From: Leptospira haakeii
GTDB lineage: Bacteria > Spirochaetota > Leptospiria > Leptospirales > Leptospiraceae
Reading direction: 5' to 3'
Assembly (NCBI RefSeq): GCF_002812045.1
Contig: NZ_NPEG01000007.1
Span: forward strand, 131,131 to 195,130
Length of the DNA stretch: 64,000 bases
Each line of letters opens with the position of its first letter. Positions within the stretch are counted from its first letter, which is position 1. A model generated the notes under the pieces. The model saw only the letters and a list, made by a program, of their open reading frames with translations, did no database searches and was not told the DNA's origin. Below, in pieces: positions 29,204 to 38,440 of the stretch. The translations under genes and the position numbers were made by a program.

Positions 29204-30451
29204 CTAAGACTGTTTTTCCAAAACGAGCAGAGTGATCTCGGAAGGCGCACCTATTCTTAAAGGAGGCCCCCAATATCCAGTTCCTCTGCTCACATAAAGT
29301 TGGGTCTCTTCCCATTTACTGAGTCCGGCCACGAACTTTTGGAATAGATGGATGAACACGTTTCCAGGAAAGTATTGACCTCCATGAGTATGGCCTGAGA
29401 GCTGAAGATCATATCCCACTTTCGCGGCTTCAAAAATTGAATTAGGCTGGTGAGCGAGTAACACTTTATAATGAGCGTTTTCCGTTCCGATAGAAGCCTG
29501 TTTAGGATCAGTTCTATGACCTGGGATAACCGTATGAGCCTTATAATCCGTTACACCTGCAACGGCAATCTTAGCACCATTGTGATCTATTAGTTTATTC
29601 TGATTTAGTAATACATTGATCCCAAGATCCTCCAACTCCCTGATCCAGGCAATCACTCCGGAATAATACTCATGGTTTCCGGTCACGAAGAATGTACCAT
29701 ATTTGGATTCCAGATCCTTTAGAGGAGAAACATGATGTTTCAGCATGTTCACTGTTCCATCTACCAAATCTCCGGTGATAGCGACCAGATCCGGCTCGAG
29801 GGAATTTGTCTTAGAAACTACAACTTCCAAAAAATTCCCTTTGATAGTAGGTCCAATGTGGATATCAGAAAGTTGAGCAATCTTAAAGCCGTGAAGACCA
29901 TCCGGCAGATCTTTTACCTTGATCTTCACATATTTAACGGTAGGCGTTTTTTTAGCCTGATAAAATCCGAAGGCTGTCAACCCACCAGCAAGTCCCAAAA
30001 GTGCAAAAGAAGAAAATCTGGCTAAAAAATCCCCTCTTCCAAATTTTTCCGATCCGAATAATGCCTCGGTTTCGGCTGATGCGACAGAAATACTTTTGGA
30101 TTGTAGAAGGTCCGAAAGATAGTTAACACCTTTCCAAACCAAGTTTCCCAGATCCTTAAAGACAACGAAGGAAACCAAAATGGTCGCAAACCCCAAAGTG
30201 GTAAATGCGGAGTAAGCCCAGAACTTTTGCCATTGGGTTTCCCTAAAAAATAAACTTAAAAGATAAGCACTAGGGGTAAGAAGGACCAGAAAAACCACTC
30301 CGATCCAAAGAGAAACCTTCTGAAAAGTTCCGAGTTCAAAAGGTGCGATCAAACGACTGGTCGCATAAGAATAACCTATCAAAAGGATTACTGTAAAAAC
30401 ACTGAGAAAAATCACTAACCTTTGCAAATCGAACTCCATTGACAGACTCAT
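29204..30451 (-). CDS. Membrane-anchored metallophosphoesterase
   Basis: A 415-residue protein with three to four N-terminal membrane helices, a further hydrophobic segment near 150-165, and a calcineurin-like phosphoesterase domain. All metal motifs are present: QLSDIHIG, AITGDLVDG, TGNHEYYSG, LLAHQPN and LSGHTHGGQ. The layout is that of YkuE-type phosphoesterases, some of which act on lipid-derived phosphates. The catalytic domain probably faces the periplasm, by analogy only. The ATG at 30451 has no obvious Shine-Dalgarno. Confidence 0.88.
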   Translation of the reverse strand: MSLSMEFDLQRLVIFLSVFTVILLIGYSYATSRLIAPFELGTFQKVSLWIGVVFLVLLTPSAYLLSLFFRETQWQKFWAYSAFTTLGFATILVSFVVFKDLGNLVWKGVNYLSDLLQSKSISVASAETEALFGSEKFGRGDFLARFSSFALLGLAGGLTAFGFYQAKKTPTVKYVKIKVKDLPDGLHGFKIAQLSDIHIGPTIKGNFLEVVVSKTNSLEPDLVAITGDLVDGTVNMLKHHVSPLKDLESKYGTFFVTGNHEYYSGVIAWIRELEDLGINVLLNQNKLIDHNGAKIAVAGVTDYKAHTVIPGHRTDPKQASIGTENAHYKVLLAHQPNSIFEAAKVGYDLQLSGHTHGGQYFPGNVFIHLFQKFVAGLSKWEETQLYVSRGTGYWGPPLRIGAPSEITLLVLEKQS

Positions 30452-30571
30452 ATATCCGACCGAAAAAAAGGGTCGGAGTTCCTCTAAAAAACGCCTTTCT
30501 CACATTTTGTTCCGAGAGAAAACGACAATCCGTTGACTTACTTCCCGATCCATGAGAGTCTTGCCCCATCT

Positions 30572-32335
30572 ATGTCCACTATTGACTCGGAAGCCAGAAA
30601 ATACAAAAGCCTACTGAATACGAGTACGATCCTAAACGCTAACCTGGACCTTTACCAACTTCTTCCTTTGATCATGTTGTATTCCAAAGATCTACTGGAA
30701 GCAGAAGCGAGCTCCCTATTTCTATTAGAGGAGAAGGACGGATTTTTATACTGTGAAGTCGCCTTGGGCGAAAAAGGAGAGATCGTCCAAAAATATGCAA
30801 GGTTGGAACCGGGACAGGGAATCGCAGGCTGGGTCGCAAAAGAGAAAAAAGCAATCATACTAGAAGACGCATATACTGATCCAAGATTTAATCCTGCTTT
30901 GGATCAAAAAACAGGATTTAGGACAAGATCACTTGTTTGCGTTCCTTTATACATTGCAGACAAAGTGATCGGAACTCTCGAAATTCTGAACAAATCGGAT
31001 AACAGAAGTTTTGAAACCTCGGATGTAGAGGTTTTAAATTCACTTTCCGAAATGGCTGCAATCGCAATCAAAAATGCCCAGGCTCATGAAGCTCTGAAAA
31101 AGAGAGTGTTGGAGCTCCGACTACTTTATGAATTCGAAAAATTAACTGTCGCAGAAAAGAGTATCAACGAATTAGGAAATTGGCTTATAGACAAGGTACT
31201 CGAATTTTTAGAAGCAAAAGCAGGAACCATTTATATAGCAGATCCTACCTTAGAAGTACTTCGAGTTTTAGCTGCCAGAGGAATTCCAGAAGAAGCCATC
31301 CATAATATACAAGTCCCTTATGGAGAAGGAATTTCAGGCTGGGTCGCAAAAGAAAAACAAAGCCTACTCATTCAAAATCTGGACGAAGATCCAAGATACG
31401 ATAAAAGTGCTAAATATAAATTCGAAGCAAACTCACTCATTTCGGCTCCTTTATTATTCAGAGGAGAATTATTAGGAGTTATCAGCGTAAATAATAAATA
31501 CTCGGGATTCGCATTCACACATGCAGATCTAGAAATGTTGGGCGCAATCGCAAATAGACTCAGTGTTACCATCAAAAATGCTAATCTATTTCACAAAGTT
31601 TTAGATACGGACAGAGAACTAAAACGTGCTAGAGAAGTAATGCATAAGATACTCCCATCTAGTCTTCCTTATGTGGGAGGCCTGGAGTTTGGAGTACAAC
31701 ATATCCCTTACGATAATGTAGGCGGAGATTTTTATAATATTCTAAAGTTGGATGAAAATCGAAGCGCTGTTCTTATTGCAGATGTTTCGGGCCATGGACT
31801 TTCCGCTTCTGTTGTGGCAACGGTCATTCATACTGTAGTTAGCACATTCGATTCGGAAACATTAGGAAGTCCTTCCAAGTTTTTCACTGCGCTCAATTAC
31901 GCATTATATAATAAATTAGCTGGGAATTTCCTAACTGCATTTTATGCGATCATTCATACGGGCACAAATACGATGTCTTATACAAACGCAGGTCATAATC
32001 CTCCTATCTTGTATAGAAAATCAGAAGGAAGCTCCTTACATCTAGAAACAAAAGGAAAATTGGTCGGAGTGATCCCTGATCTTTTCTTCGAAGAATATGT
32101 AACCGCTTTCCAACCCCAAGATAGATTGGTATTGTACACGGACGGACTTACTGAACACTCCAACTCGGACAGAACCAGAAGATATAGCGAAGATTTGCTT
32201 ACTCTAGCGGTTCGCAATCATTCTCAATCACATTCAGCAGAAGCTGCTGAAAGTTTGATTAAAGAATGTAGGACCTATTGCCATAGATCCGATTTTGAAG
32301 ACGATGTTACTCTGTTGATCGTGGATCGAGTTTAG
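30572..32335 (+). CDS. Tandem-GAF SpoIIE-type serine phosphatase
   Basis: A 587-residue cytosolic protein from the ATG at 30572. Two GAF domains (about 20-170 and 190-345) each contain GQGIAGWVAKEKKAI or GEGISGWVAKEKQSL and end in a conserved LGVIS/IGTLEI strand. A PP2C-type domain (about 375-585) follows, with GGDFYNIL, VLIADVSGHGLSASVV and LYTDGLTEHSN. It is likely to dephosphorylate a STAS partner in response to small-molecule or redox input through the GAF domains; the ligand is unknown. An upstream in-frame TTG (30533) is unlikely. Convergent with the next gene, 2 bases away. Confidence 0.88.
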   Translation: MSTIDSEARKYKSLLNTSTILNANLDLYQLLPLIMLYSKDLLEAEASSLFLLEEKDGFLYCEVALGEKGEIVQKYARLEPGQGIAGWVAKEKKAIILEDAYTDPRFNPALDQKTGFRTRSLVCVPLYIADKVIGTLEILNKSDNRSFETSDVEVLNSLSEMAAIAIKNAQAHEALKKRVLELRLLYEFEKLTVAEKSINELGNWLIDKVLEFLEAKAGTIYIADPTLEVLRVLAARGIPEEAIHNIQVPYGEGISGWVAKEKQSLLIQNLDEDPRYDKSAKYKFEANSLISAPLLFRGELLGVISVNNKYSGFAFTHADLEMLGAIANRLSVTIKNANLFHKVLDTDRELKRAREVMHKILPSSLPYVGGLEFGVQHIPYDNVGGDFYNILKLDENRSAVLIADVSGHGLSASVVATVIHTVVSTFDSETLGSPSKFFTALNYALYNKLAGNFLTAFYAIIHTGTNTMSYTNAGHNPPILYRKSEGSSLHLETKGKLVGVIPDLFFEEYVTAFQPQDRLVLYTDGLTEHSNSDRTRRYSEDLLTLAVRNHSQSHSAEAAESLIKECRTYCHRSDFEDDVTLLIVDRV

Positions 32336-32337
32336 GA

Positions 32338-33483
32338 CTATAATTTAGAAAATCTGGTGATTGCTTCCGGAACAATTCCGAAAACATGATCCATTGCGGC
32401 AAGTCTCCAATCTTCCCTGTTTGGATAGAACATTTGTTTAAATTCTTCTCGTACCTTATCCGCTTCAGATTCCGATTTTGAACCGTGAAAACGAATACGA
32501 TTCTCGCTGATCATCAGGAAACTACCACGGATCGCACCACGAACACTCAAATTACCGAAGGTCCCGAGCTCTACAGTGATCGGAAATAGATCTTTACCTT
32601 TTGTTAAAATTTTCCCGAAGAAATCGGTAAAATCTCCTGAAGTTCTATAAAAGTCTTCTTCTCCCTCATTCAATAATAAACCGAAATCGCCGAATACCTT
32701 TTTCAAATTTTTATCTTCTCTAGAACCTTTCTCTGCATTTTGCATGAGACTGATCCCGTTTTTTTCTCCATAACCGGTATGAAAGTCCAAAATCAAAATA
32801 CGCTCGTATGGTTTAAGAACTTTTTTAAAATACTTTCTTAAAACTCTTACAACAGGTTCAGGTTTCCTGCCTCCATAATATATCCCTTTTGGAAATTCAT
32901 ATTGCCCGTTTACTGCTGCATCCAAAACATATTTTGCACCAAAACGGATCACCACTCCCAAAAACCGGATAATGAAGAATATATACTCAAATAAAAAATT
33001 ACCGAACTCTGAACCTGGATTTAAGAAACTTTGAATCTTTCTGTATTTTTTGTTTTTGAACTTCTTGTGTAACTTCTCTCTCTTTAAAGCAAAGTTACGG
33101 TTTAAATCCACATTCCTTTCGTTCACTCTAAGGAAATTTTTGAAACCGTGAGCATTAATCCCATGCAGGATCAGAAAATCAGAATTTTTAGGAAGTTTAT
33201 AAGTGCTTTTATCATCTAGTAGAAATTCCTCAATCCATCTGCGTTGAAATGCGGAACCTGCGAATCCTTCCACTCCATGGATGCCAGAACTCATAATAAC
33301 CAGGCGTTTTGCAGGCTTTTTCCTTTCTCCTAAACAAAAGACATCCAATACTCCCCCATCTTTGGGGATCTCCAGACATTCATAGTCGAAGCGTTCGAAC
33401 TTGGATTTTAACTGCTTTTTGTAGGATAAGAATGCCTTTCTACAGGCTTCGTAGGTTTCCAAATAGTACGATAATACGTCCAC
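32338..33483 (-). CDS. DUF2817 / M14-like putative zinc metallopeptidase
   Basis: A 381-residue soluble protein. MSSGIHGVEGFAGS provides the first His and Glu of an M14-type zinc site. LHGINAHGFKNF and RVNERNVDLNRNF are the characteristic DUF2817 motifs, where the Arg/Asn pair binds a carboxylate. FHTGYGEKNG gives the third histidine and VELGTFG the expected acid region. This supports a carboxypeptidase-like fold with an intact metal site, but the substrate is unknown. Confidence 0.78.
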   Translation of the reverse strand: MDVLSYYLETYEACRKAFLSYKKQLKSKFERFDYECLEIPKDGGVLDVFCLGERKKPAKRLVIMSSGIHGVEGFAGSAFQRRWIEEFLLDDKSTYKLPKNSDFLILHGINAHGFKNFLRVNERNVDLNRNFALKREKLHKKFKNKKYRKIQSFLNPGSEFGNFLFEYIFFIIRFLGVVIRFGAKYVLDAAVNGQYEFPKGIYYGGRKPEPVVRVLRKYFKKVLKPYERILILDFHTGYGEKNGISLMQNAEKGSREDKNLKKVFGDFGLLLNEGEEDFYRTSGDFTDFFGKILTKGKDLFPITVELGTFGNLSVRGAIRGSFLMISENRIRFHGSKSESEADKVREEFKQMFYPNREDWRLAAMDHVFGIVPEAITRFSKL

Positions 33484-33856
33484 TGAATCACGAACATACT
33501 TAACGCCGTTCTCCGGTCCAAAAAAAAATTTTACCTTTAGATTACGATTCGATGAAAAGAAGAAGGACCGCTATCGCTGACCACTCGCTACAACGGTCTT
33601 CTACATTTAAACAAAAACTCAAATTGCATTAATATATTATAATGTACTAAATATAAAATCATGTAACCAATAGAAAACTATCACTCTCGTGATACATAAG
33701 ATAAAAATATAATTTAACCCTTAAGAACTATGATCCTAATACTATTATTAATCACTCGTTATATTACATGATATTTTTTTAAAATAATTTTTCAACTCTT
33801 GTGAAATGTGTGAACCCCCTCATCGGTCTAACCTAGTACCTTAAGGAGGTATGAAC
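33484..33856. other. AT-rich intergenic region, no gene seen
   Basis: About 370 bases, strongly AT-rich (runs such as TAATATATTATAATG). No open frame of note, no tRNA and no hairpin with a T tract was found. The region must hold the promoters for the divergent genes at 33483 (minus) and 33857 (plus). AAGGAGG at 33842-33848 is the ribosome-binding site for the plus-strand gene. Confidence 0.6.
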
Positions 33857-34141
33857 ATGGATACAGTGACCATCTTCGCATTAGCGCTTTTGGCTGTTCC
33901 TGTGTTTGCCCGGTTTGCCCGAGTATCCAAGGATGCGATGAATCGCTATCACCTAATAGGATTGGGAGGTCTTTTCCTAATTCTTGGTGAAGCTACGAAG
34001 ATTACTGCGACTAAAGTTACACCTATAGCAGCAGTTCTTCCTATGATTGACATCGCAACTGCGATCCTAGCTTACGCGGGGGTACTTTTCGGGGTAGTAT
34101 GGTTATCGCTCTACTACGTCAAACACCCGAACGAAATCTAA
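33857..34141 (+). CDS. Small inner-membrane protein of unknown function
   Basis: A 94-residue protein with three predicted membrane helices (about 3-18, 31-48 with [12 protein letters not shown], and 60-85). The start at 33857 is preferred over 33851 because the strong AAGGAGG site then has normal spacing of about 8 bases. A perfect terminator follows, so it is a single-gene transcript. The very strong ribosome-binding site suggests high expression. No family is recognised. Confidence 0.72.
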   Translation: MDTVTIFALALLAVPVFARFARVSKDAMNRYHLIGLGGLFLILGEATKITATKVTPIAAVLPMIDIATAILAYAGVLFGVVWLSLYYVKHPNEI

Positions 34142-34172
34142 AAAGAATCCTCCTATTTGAAAAGGAATGGAA

Positions 34173-34197
34173 GGCGGGACATGTTCCCGCCTTTTTT
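34173..34197 (+). terminator. Rho-independent terminator after the small membrane protein
   Basis: GGCGGGA (34173-34179), loop CATGT, TCCCGCC (34185-34191), then TTTTTT. A 7-bp perfect GC-rich stem with a T tract on the plus strand. Confidence 0.93.
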
Positions 34198-34236
34198 AGT
34201 TGGAAAAGATAAAAGAAGAATTTATCCCTGTAATCT

Positions 34237-34899
34237 GTGAGCCTAGAATTCAAACGCCCGGATACCAAACATTCCATCCTATACGTAGCCGATCCGATTT
34301 GTGCTTGGTGTTACGGTTTCTCTCCCGTTTTTGAAAAGGTCAGAGAAAAATACTCAGACAGGATAGAATTCACATTAGTGCTCGGTGGATTAAAATACGG
34401 ACCAGAAGTGGAAACATTCTCAGAAGATGTAACCGAAAAATTAAAATACCTTTGGAAGGAAGTAGAAAGGATCTCTAAAAGAAATTTCCACTACGATATA
34501 CTCCAAAACCGCATTATTAAATATGATTCTGAACCCGGTTCCAGAGCGGTCATCACAGCACAAAGGATCAATCCTAGTCTATCTTTCGCTTTTTTAGATA
34601 AGTTATTAGAGAGTTTCCATTCCAAAGGAAAGGACCCCGGCGATTTCGAAACATATGCGGAGATTGTTTCTGAACTTTCTATTCCTTTAGATGAATTTAA
34701 AGAATTATATTATAGAGAAGAAACTCTCTTGGAAACCAGAAACGATTTTAATTATGGATATATATTAGGTGTAACCGGATTTCCTTGTTTGGTATTTTCA
34801 GACGGTTTAGACAGAGGAATCTTAACCAAAGGATATTCTTCCTTTGAAGAGGTGGATGCGCTTTTGGGGGATTATTTCAGGTCTATAGGACAATATTAA
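34237..34899 (+). CDS. DsbA-family (FrnE-like) thioredoxin-fold oxidoreductase
   Basis: A 220-residue protein with no signal peptide, so probably cytosolic. The redox motif CAWC (in ADPICAWCYGFSPVF) sits at the start of the first helix of a thioredoxin fold, and the cis-proline loop is GFPCLVF. An alpha-helical insertion lies between, as in DsbA/FrnE proteins and 2-hydroxychromene-2-carboxylate isomerase relatives. The predicted start is GTG at 34237 without a strong Shine-Dalgarno. Role in thiol metabolism likely, substrate unknown. Confidence 0.82.
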   Translation: MSLEFKRPDTKHSILYVADPICAWCYGFSPVFEKVREKYSDRIEFTLVLGGLKYGPEVETFSEDVTEKLKYLWKEVERISKRNFHYDILQNRIIKYDSEPGSRAVITAQRINPSLSFAFLDKLLESFHSKGKDPGDFETYAEIVSELSIPLDEFKELYYREETLLETRNDFNYGYILGVTGFPCLVFSDGLDRGILTKGYSSFEEVDALLGDYFRSIGQY

Positions 34900-34905
34900 A
34901 AAAAT

Positions 34906-34927
34906 AAGGACGAGTTTCCCCGTCCTT
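34906..34927 (-). terminator. Rho-independent terminator after the zinc-dehydrogenase gene
   Basis: AAGGACG (34906-34912), loop AGTTTCCC, CGTCCTT (34921-34927) forms a 7-bp stem. On the minus strand it is followed by a T-rich tract, and it lies just past the stop at 34943. It may also stop the convergent DsbA-like transcript. Confidence 0.85.
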
Positions 34928-34942
34928 CAAATCCAATGTACT

Positions 34943-35965
34943 TCATCTGACAACGATCAACTTAGTCTCCTCTTCCAAGAAAGCATCTGCCGCTTCCGAC
35001 CAAGATGCTTTACGTGTGGTGACCTTAGAAGGATCGAAACCTTCCTCTTCTACTAATCTCAAAATTTCAGGGATCCATTCTCTGGATCTAACTCTTCCCA
35101 AACGAATTGTAGCCCCATTATTATATAATTCTAAATAAGGGATCGGAATATTATTGGTCCAGAAGATAGAAGCAGATCCGAATTCACCTTCTATTCCAAG
35201 AGATCTAAGACCACAGTCCCAACCTTCTGCAGTTCCGTTCGCATCTGCCACTATATCAAACTTACCTAAACTTTTTGGAAAAGAGGTGACCTGCTCCACT
35301 TTTACTCCATAAGATTCGGCAATCTCTAAACGTTTTTTATCTGTGTCTACATATACAAGTTCAGAGGCGCCCATATGTTTTGCAAGGGCAGCAGTATATA
35401 ATCCTATACTAGAGGCAAAACCTCCGAGTACTAAGACCGACCTATTCTTGTTTTGTTGGAGATGTATACCTACCAACTTCCATGCTTCTACAATATTATC
35501 ACTGATACTTGCGATAGCTGCAGGATCGGTTTTATTAGAAAATGGAATCAACATCTCTTTTGCATACGGGACCAAGACAGAATCGGAGATTGCTCCGCCA
35601 AATTCTTTTGCACCTTTTCCCATTCCGTAAGCACTTGTATGAGGAACAGTGCTGCAACTTTTAGTCAGGCCTGTTTCACAATTTGCGCAATGTCCACAGG
35701 AAATCTGGAATGGAACCGCAACACGAGTTCCTTTAGGAAATAGTGAGGATAACTCTTCACTTGTTTCTATAATTTCTCCCACAAATTCATGACCCAAAGG
35801 AAAAGGAGGACGGAATAATGTTTGTCCCCTTAAAATTGGAAGATCCAAATCGCATCTGGCAACCGCCAAGGGACGGACCAATGCTTGGTTCGGTCCGGAA
35901 AGTTGAGGATCCGGGACTTCTTCCCATTCTACTCGATTTCTTTTAGAAAATAGCAATTGTTGCAT
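34943..35965 (-). CDS. Zinc-dependent alcohol dehydrogenase family protein
   Basis: A 340-residue medium-chain dehydrogenase/reductase. The catalytic-zinc ligands appear as ARCDLDL and GHEFVGE; the structural-zinc cysteines are in CGHCANCETGLTKSC. The nucleotide-binding strand is SVLVLGGFASSIGLY, with VYVDTDKKRLEIAESYG following, where the Asp favours NAD over NADP. The start at 35965 is chosen because GGAGG lies 7 bases upstream; a start at 35986 would lie inside the operator. It is divergent from a TetR gene with two palindromic operators between them, so the TetR protein very probably regulates it. Substrate unknown. Confidence 0.88.
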   Translation of the reverse strand: MQQLLFSKRNRVEWEEVPDPQLSGPNQALVRPLAVARCDLDLPILRGQTLFRPPFPLGHEFVGEIIETSEELSSLFPKGTRVAVPFQISCGHCANCETGLTKSCSTVPHTSAYGMGKGAKEFGGAISDSVLVPYAKEMLIPFSNKTDPAAIASISDNIVEAWKLVGIHLQQNKNRSVLVLGGFASSIGLYTAALAKHMGASELVYVDTDKKRLEIAESYGVKVEQVTSFPKSLGKFDIVADANGTAEGWDCGLRSLGIEGEFGSASIFWTNNIPIPYLELYNNGATIRLGRVRSREWIPEILRLVEEEGFDPSKVTTRKASWSEAADAFLEEETKLIVVR

Positions 35966-35976
35966 GGTTTTCCTCC

Positions 35977-35996
35977 AATAGACCAATCAGTCTATT
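35977..35996. promoter_or_regulatory. TetR operator 1
   Basis: AATAGACCAATCAGTCTATT: 7-bp arms AATAGAC and GTCTATT around CAATCA. It overlaps the region just before the dehydrogenase ribosome-binding site. It shares ATAGAC-N6-GTCTAT with operator 2. Confidence 0.83.
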
Positions 35997-36019
35997 CGCG
36001 ATCTTCCTTATAAAAATAG

Positions 36020-36039
36020 GATAGACCAGTTAGTCTATC
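36020..36039. promoter_or_regulatory. TetR operator 2
   Basis: GATAGACCAGTTAGTCTATC: 7-bp arms GATAGAC and GTCTATC around CAGTTA. It lies 17 bases before the TetR start. Its centre is 43 bases from that of operator 1, about four helical turns, so two dimers could bind the same face. Confidence 0.83.
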
Positions 36040-36055
36040 ATTTTATTTTAGTCCG

Positions 36056-36631
36056 ATGAGCAAACTAGAAGGTCCCTTCGAAAGGATAGCATCTACTGCC
36101 GTCCGCTTAATGTATTCCCAAGGATACGCTGGGACCTCTATCAACCAGGTGATCGACGAGTCAGAATCCCATAAGGCAAGTTTTTACAGATATTTCCAGA
36201 CCAAAGAGGATCTGGGAAAAGAATACCTAGATCGACAAGGAAAAGATTTTCAAGACGGCTGGGAAAGATTAATGGAAAGATCCGAAACTCCGGAAGAGTT
36301 CATACATAGATGGATGGCCCTTTTGAAAAAGCAGGTTAAGTCTGGAAAGTATTTCGGCTGTCCTCTTGCTCGATTTATGGGAAGCCTAGATAAACCTGAA
36401 CCTGACTTAGCTGAAAGAAGTTCTTCCGTATTAGAATCTTGGACCTCTTGTTTAGAAAATTATTTCGAAAAGAATAAGAAGACTCTTACACTTCCTGCAA
36501 ATTTTGATTCTAGGAAGAAAGCGGAACTATTTCTAAAATTATTCCAGGGGAATTCACAATTTTATGTGATGACACACGATCCCAAATATTTTAACGAATT
36601 AGAAGAAGAGATGCTCTCAAACCTAAACTAG
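36056..36631 (+). CDS. TetR-family transcriptional regulator
   Basis: A 191-residue regulator. The N-terminal helix-turn-helix is [31 protein letters not shown]; the quoted core is [17 protein letters not shown] ligand-binding C-terminal domain with several Trp and Cys residues follows ([12 protein letters not shown]). It probably represses itself and the divergent dehydrogenase gene through the two operators in the intergenic gap. Its 3' end overlaps the convergent cysE gene by 9 bases. Confidence 0.92.
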   Translation: MSKLEGPFERIASTAVRLMYSQGYAGTSINQVIDESESHKASFYRYFQTKEDLGKEYLDRQGKDFQDGWERLMERSETPEEFIHRWMALLKKQVKSGKYFGCPLARFMGSLDKPEPDLAERSSSVLESWTSCLENYFEKNKKTLTLPANFDSRKKAELFLKLFQGNSQFYVMTHDPKYFNELEEEMLSNLN

Positions 36632-37168
36632 TTTTGTTTTTTTAAGGGAGATCTTAACTTTTTTCCCTTTTAGTCGGACGATTTTTCCGGGGGCGCCCAC
36701 CACAGTACAATCATCCGGGATATCATGATCTATGACCACAGCTTCCGCTCCGATCTTCACGTTATTTCCCACGTGAACCGGACCTAAAACTGTTGCTCTT
36801 GCTCCTATAAGCACATTGTTCCCTACGGTAGGATGACGTTTTCCTTGATGGTTTCCTGTTCCACCTAAGGTAACTCCATGGAATAAGATACAATCGTCAC
36901 CTATCTCTGCAGTCCCGCCGATTACGATCCCCATTCCATGGTCTATGAATAATCCACTTCCTATCTTTGCGCCGGGATGGATCTCAATCCCTGTAAGGAA
37001 ACGATTGAATTGAGAAATAAATCTGGCTAAAAACTTTAATCTTATCTGATATAAAGGATATGCAATATACTTATGCATCAGAATGGAATGCAACCCGGGA
37101 TAGAGTATGAATTCCAATCCCCTGGCAGCCGGGTCGTTCTTAAAAATTGCTTGGATCTCTCGAATCAT
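36623..37168 (-). CDS. cysE: Serine O-acetyltransferase
   Basis: A 181-residue enzyme that acetylates L-serine, the first step of cysteine synthesis. The N-terminal helical part contains [25 protein letters not shown] sequence (quoted core DPAARG and [11 protein letters not shown]). It is followed by a left-handed beta-helix of hexapeptide repeats with the active-site histidines in [19 protein letters not shown] and [10 protein letters not shown], and [14 protein letters not shown]. It is shorter than the E. coli enzyme (273 residues), as in many bacteria. Upstream gene of the same strand ends 9 bases before it. Confidence 0.94.
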   Translation of the reverse strand: MIREIQAIFKNDPAARGLEFILYPGLHSILMHKYIAYPLYQIRLKFLARFISQFNRFLTGIEIHPGAKIGSGLFIDHGMGIVIGGTAEIGDDCILFHGVTLGGTGNHQGKRHPTVGNNVLIGARATVLGPVHVGNNVKIGAEAVVIDHDIPDDCTVVGAPGKIVRLKGKKVKISLKKTKLV

Positions 37169-37177
37169 TCGGAAAAT

Positions 37178-37579
37178 CTAATAGGATTTTTTCTTTTTAC
37201 GATCTGATCTGGAATGCTCTTCGCTACTTTCTCTTTTAGCTACGTAATTTGCCAAGGTGAGAATTGCTCCTCCCCAGAAAGCGGCCCAGAAGCCAGGCAC
37301 GAATATTTTATCAGGGAATATATTAGCAATCCAGAATAGAACGATAGCATTCACAACAAGACCGGCAATTCCCAAGGTCAAAAGATAAACCAAATATCCT
37401 ACACCGAAAGTGACCAGGACAAGGAACCATCTTAAAACAAAATTTAAAAATCCGAAGAATAGAACGATTACTATTACGTCCCAAACATTATTGCTGACAC
37501 GAAATCCTGAATCAATCAGAGGAAAAACGAATACTACTACCAAGGATTGTAGCAAAACGGAAAAAAGAAGTCTGTACAT
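37178..37579 (-). CDS. Phage-holin-IV-superfamily (DUF/PF04020-like) membrane protein
   Basis: A 133-residue protein with four predicted membrane helices and a basic C-terminal tail (RSDRKKKKS). The pattern FFGFLNFVLRWFLVLVTFGVG, then GLVVNAIVLFWIANIF and GFWAAFWGGAILTL, matches the 'phage holin family' of small membrane proteins. That family is common in bacterial chromosomes and need not be phage-derived; no phage genes are nearby. Preceded by GGACATAG. Likely co-transcribed with the 62-residue gene 8 bases upstream and with cysE. Confidence 0.78.
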   Translation of the reverse strand: MYRLLFSVLLQSLVVVFVFPLIDSGFRVSNNVWDVIVIVLFFGFLNFVLRWFLVLVTFGVGYLVYLLTLGIAGLVVNAIVLFWIANIFPDKIFVPGFWAAFWGGAILTLANYVAKRESSEEHSRSDRKKKKSY

Positions 37580-37587
37580 CTATGTCC

Positions 37588-37776
37588 TTAAACTGTAGAA
37601 TCTAGGAACTGTCCCAAATGAGGAGGCAAACCGCCTGGAGGAACCACAAGTGTTTGCGGTTGCACAATAGCGTTGTCCGAAACGGAAGCAACTTCTCTGG
37701 GTTGGTCTCCTACTAGAGCGGGAGCCGAAGAATCGGAATATAAAATTTGTCGAGATCCGACCGCCATATATGGCAT
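37588..37776 (-). CDS. Small protein of 62 residues, unknown
   Basis: Starts MPYMAVGSRQILYSD and ends PPGGLPPHLGQFLDSTV. It is Pro/Val-rich with no membrane segment or signal. It is kept because an AAGGAAG ribosome-binding site lies 5-6 bases before the ATG and its stop is 8 bases from the next start, consistent with an operon. The opposite-strand frame is also open, so the call is moderate. Confidence 0.5.
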   Translation of the reverse strand: MPYMAVGSRQILYSDSSAPALVGDQPREVASVSDNAIVQPQTLVVPPGGLPPHLGQFLDSTV

Positions 37777-37837
37777 ATTCTTCTTCCTTTCTGTTATATT
37801 CTTCTTATTAGACGAATTAGAAAAGCAAAATTATAAT

Positions 37838-38440
37838 CTAACCTTCTATAACCAATCCACAATCCATCTTTTCGACCACGAATCCCGTATAGATCAACGG
37901 ATAAAGTAAATAAGTTCCGAGTCCTGCAACCCAGGCAAATCCTGTGCGAGGAGTATCTCTCACTCCTGTACTTTGGAAAAATAGACGAACTGATCTAAAC
38001 GGTTTTTTACCTGGGTTAGACAATGCCAAAGTTTTATCGGTAATCCCCAAACCACAGTTATGAGTGAGTTTGTTTCCTTCGATAGTGATTAGAACTTCCT
38101 TTCTTTCGGATCTAGTCCAAGAAACCCTTCTGGTGACTGTGCCTTCTAATTCCAATTCTTTGGATCTGGCCCCAGTTCCGACTAAGATTGGAAATTTAGC
38201 ATATTCCCTATCTAATCTTCTATCTTTACCTTCAACCCCAGTAGCAAATGTTGCCATCAAAGTTTTTACATCGTATTCCAAATCATCTTCGAATTGGACT
38301 AGTACTGGCATTTCAGATCTTTGTTCTCCGGAAGAAGGCAACTGAATTTCAGGATTTTGCTTTTCCGCTCCTGAACAAGATAGAAACAATAAAAAAGCAG
38401 ATACAAAAAGTATAATCGAATATTTAGAGAATGAATTCAT
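37838..38440 (-). CDS. Lipoprotein of unknown function
   Basis: A 200-residue protein with a lipobox (LFLSC). The mature part has a Glu/Asp/Gln-rich linker, then a beta-rich domain with VLITIEGNKLTHNCGLGI. The C-terminus is hydrophobic (FAWVAGLGTYLLYPLIYTGF) and could be a membrane-embedded hairpin or a second anchor. Two mature cysteines (HNCGL and KMDCGL) may pair. No family is recognised. Confidence 0.75.
   Translation of the reverse strand: MNSFSKYSIILFVSAFLLFLSCSGAEKQNPEIQLPSSGEQRSEMPVLVQFEDDLEYDVKTLMATFATGVEGKDRRLDREYAKFPILVGTGARSKELELEGTVTRRVSWTRSERKEVLITIEGNKLTHNCGLGITDKTLALSNPGKKPFRSVRLFFQSTGVRDTPRTGFAWVAGLGTYLLYPLIYTGFVVEKMDCGLVIEG

Noticed and set aside
37178..37579. Holin-like gene considered as evidence of a prophage
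   Set aside because: The family is common on chromosomes, and no integrase, capsid or lysis genes are nearby.
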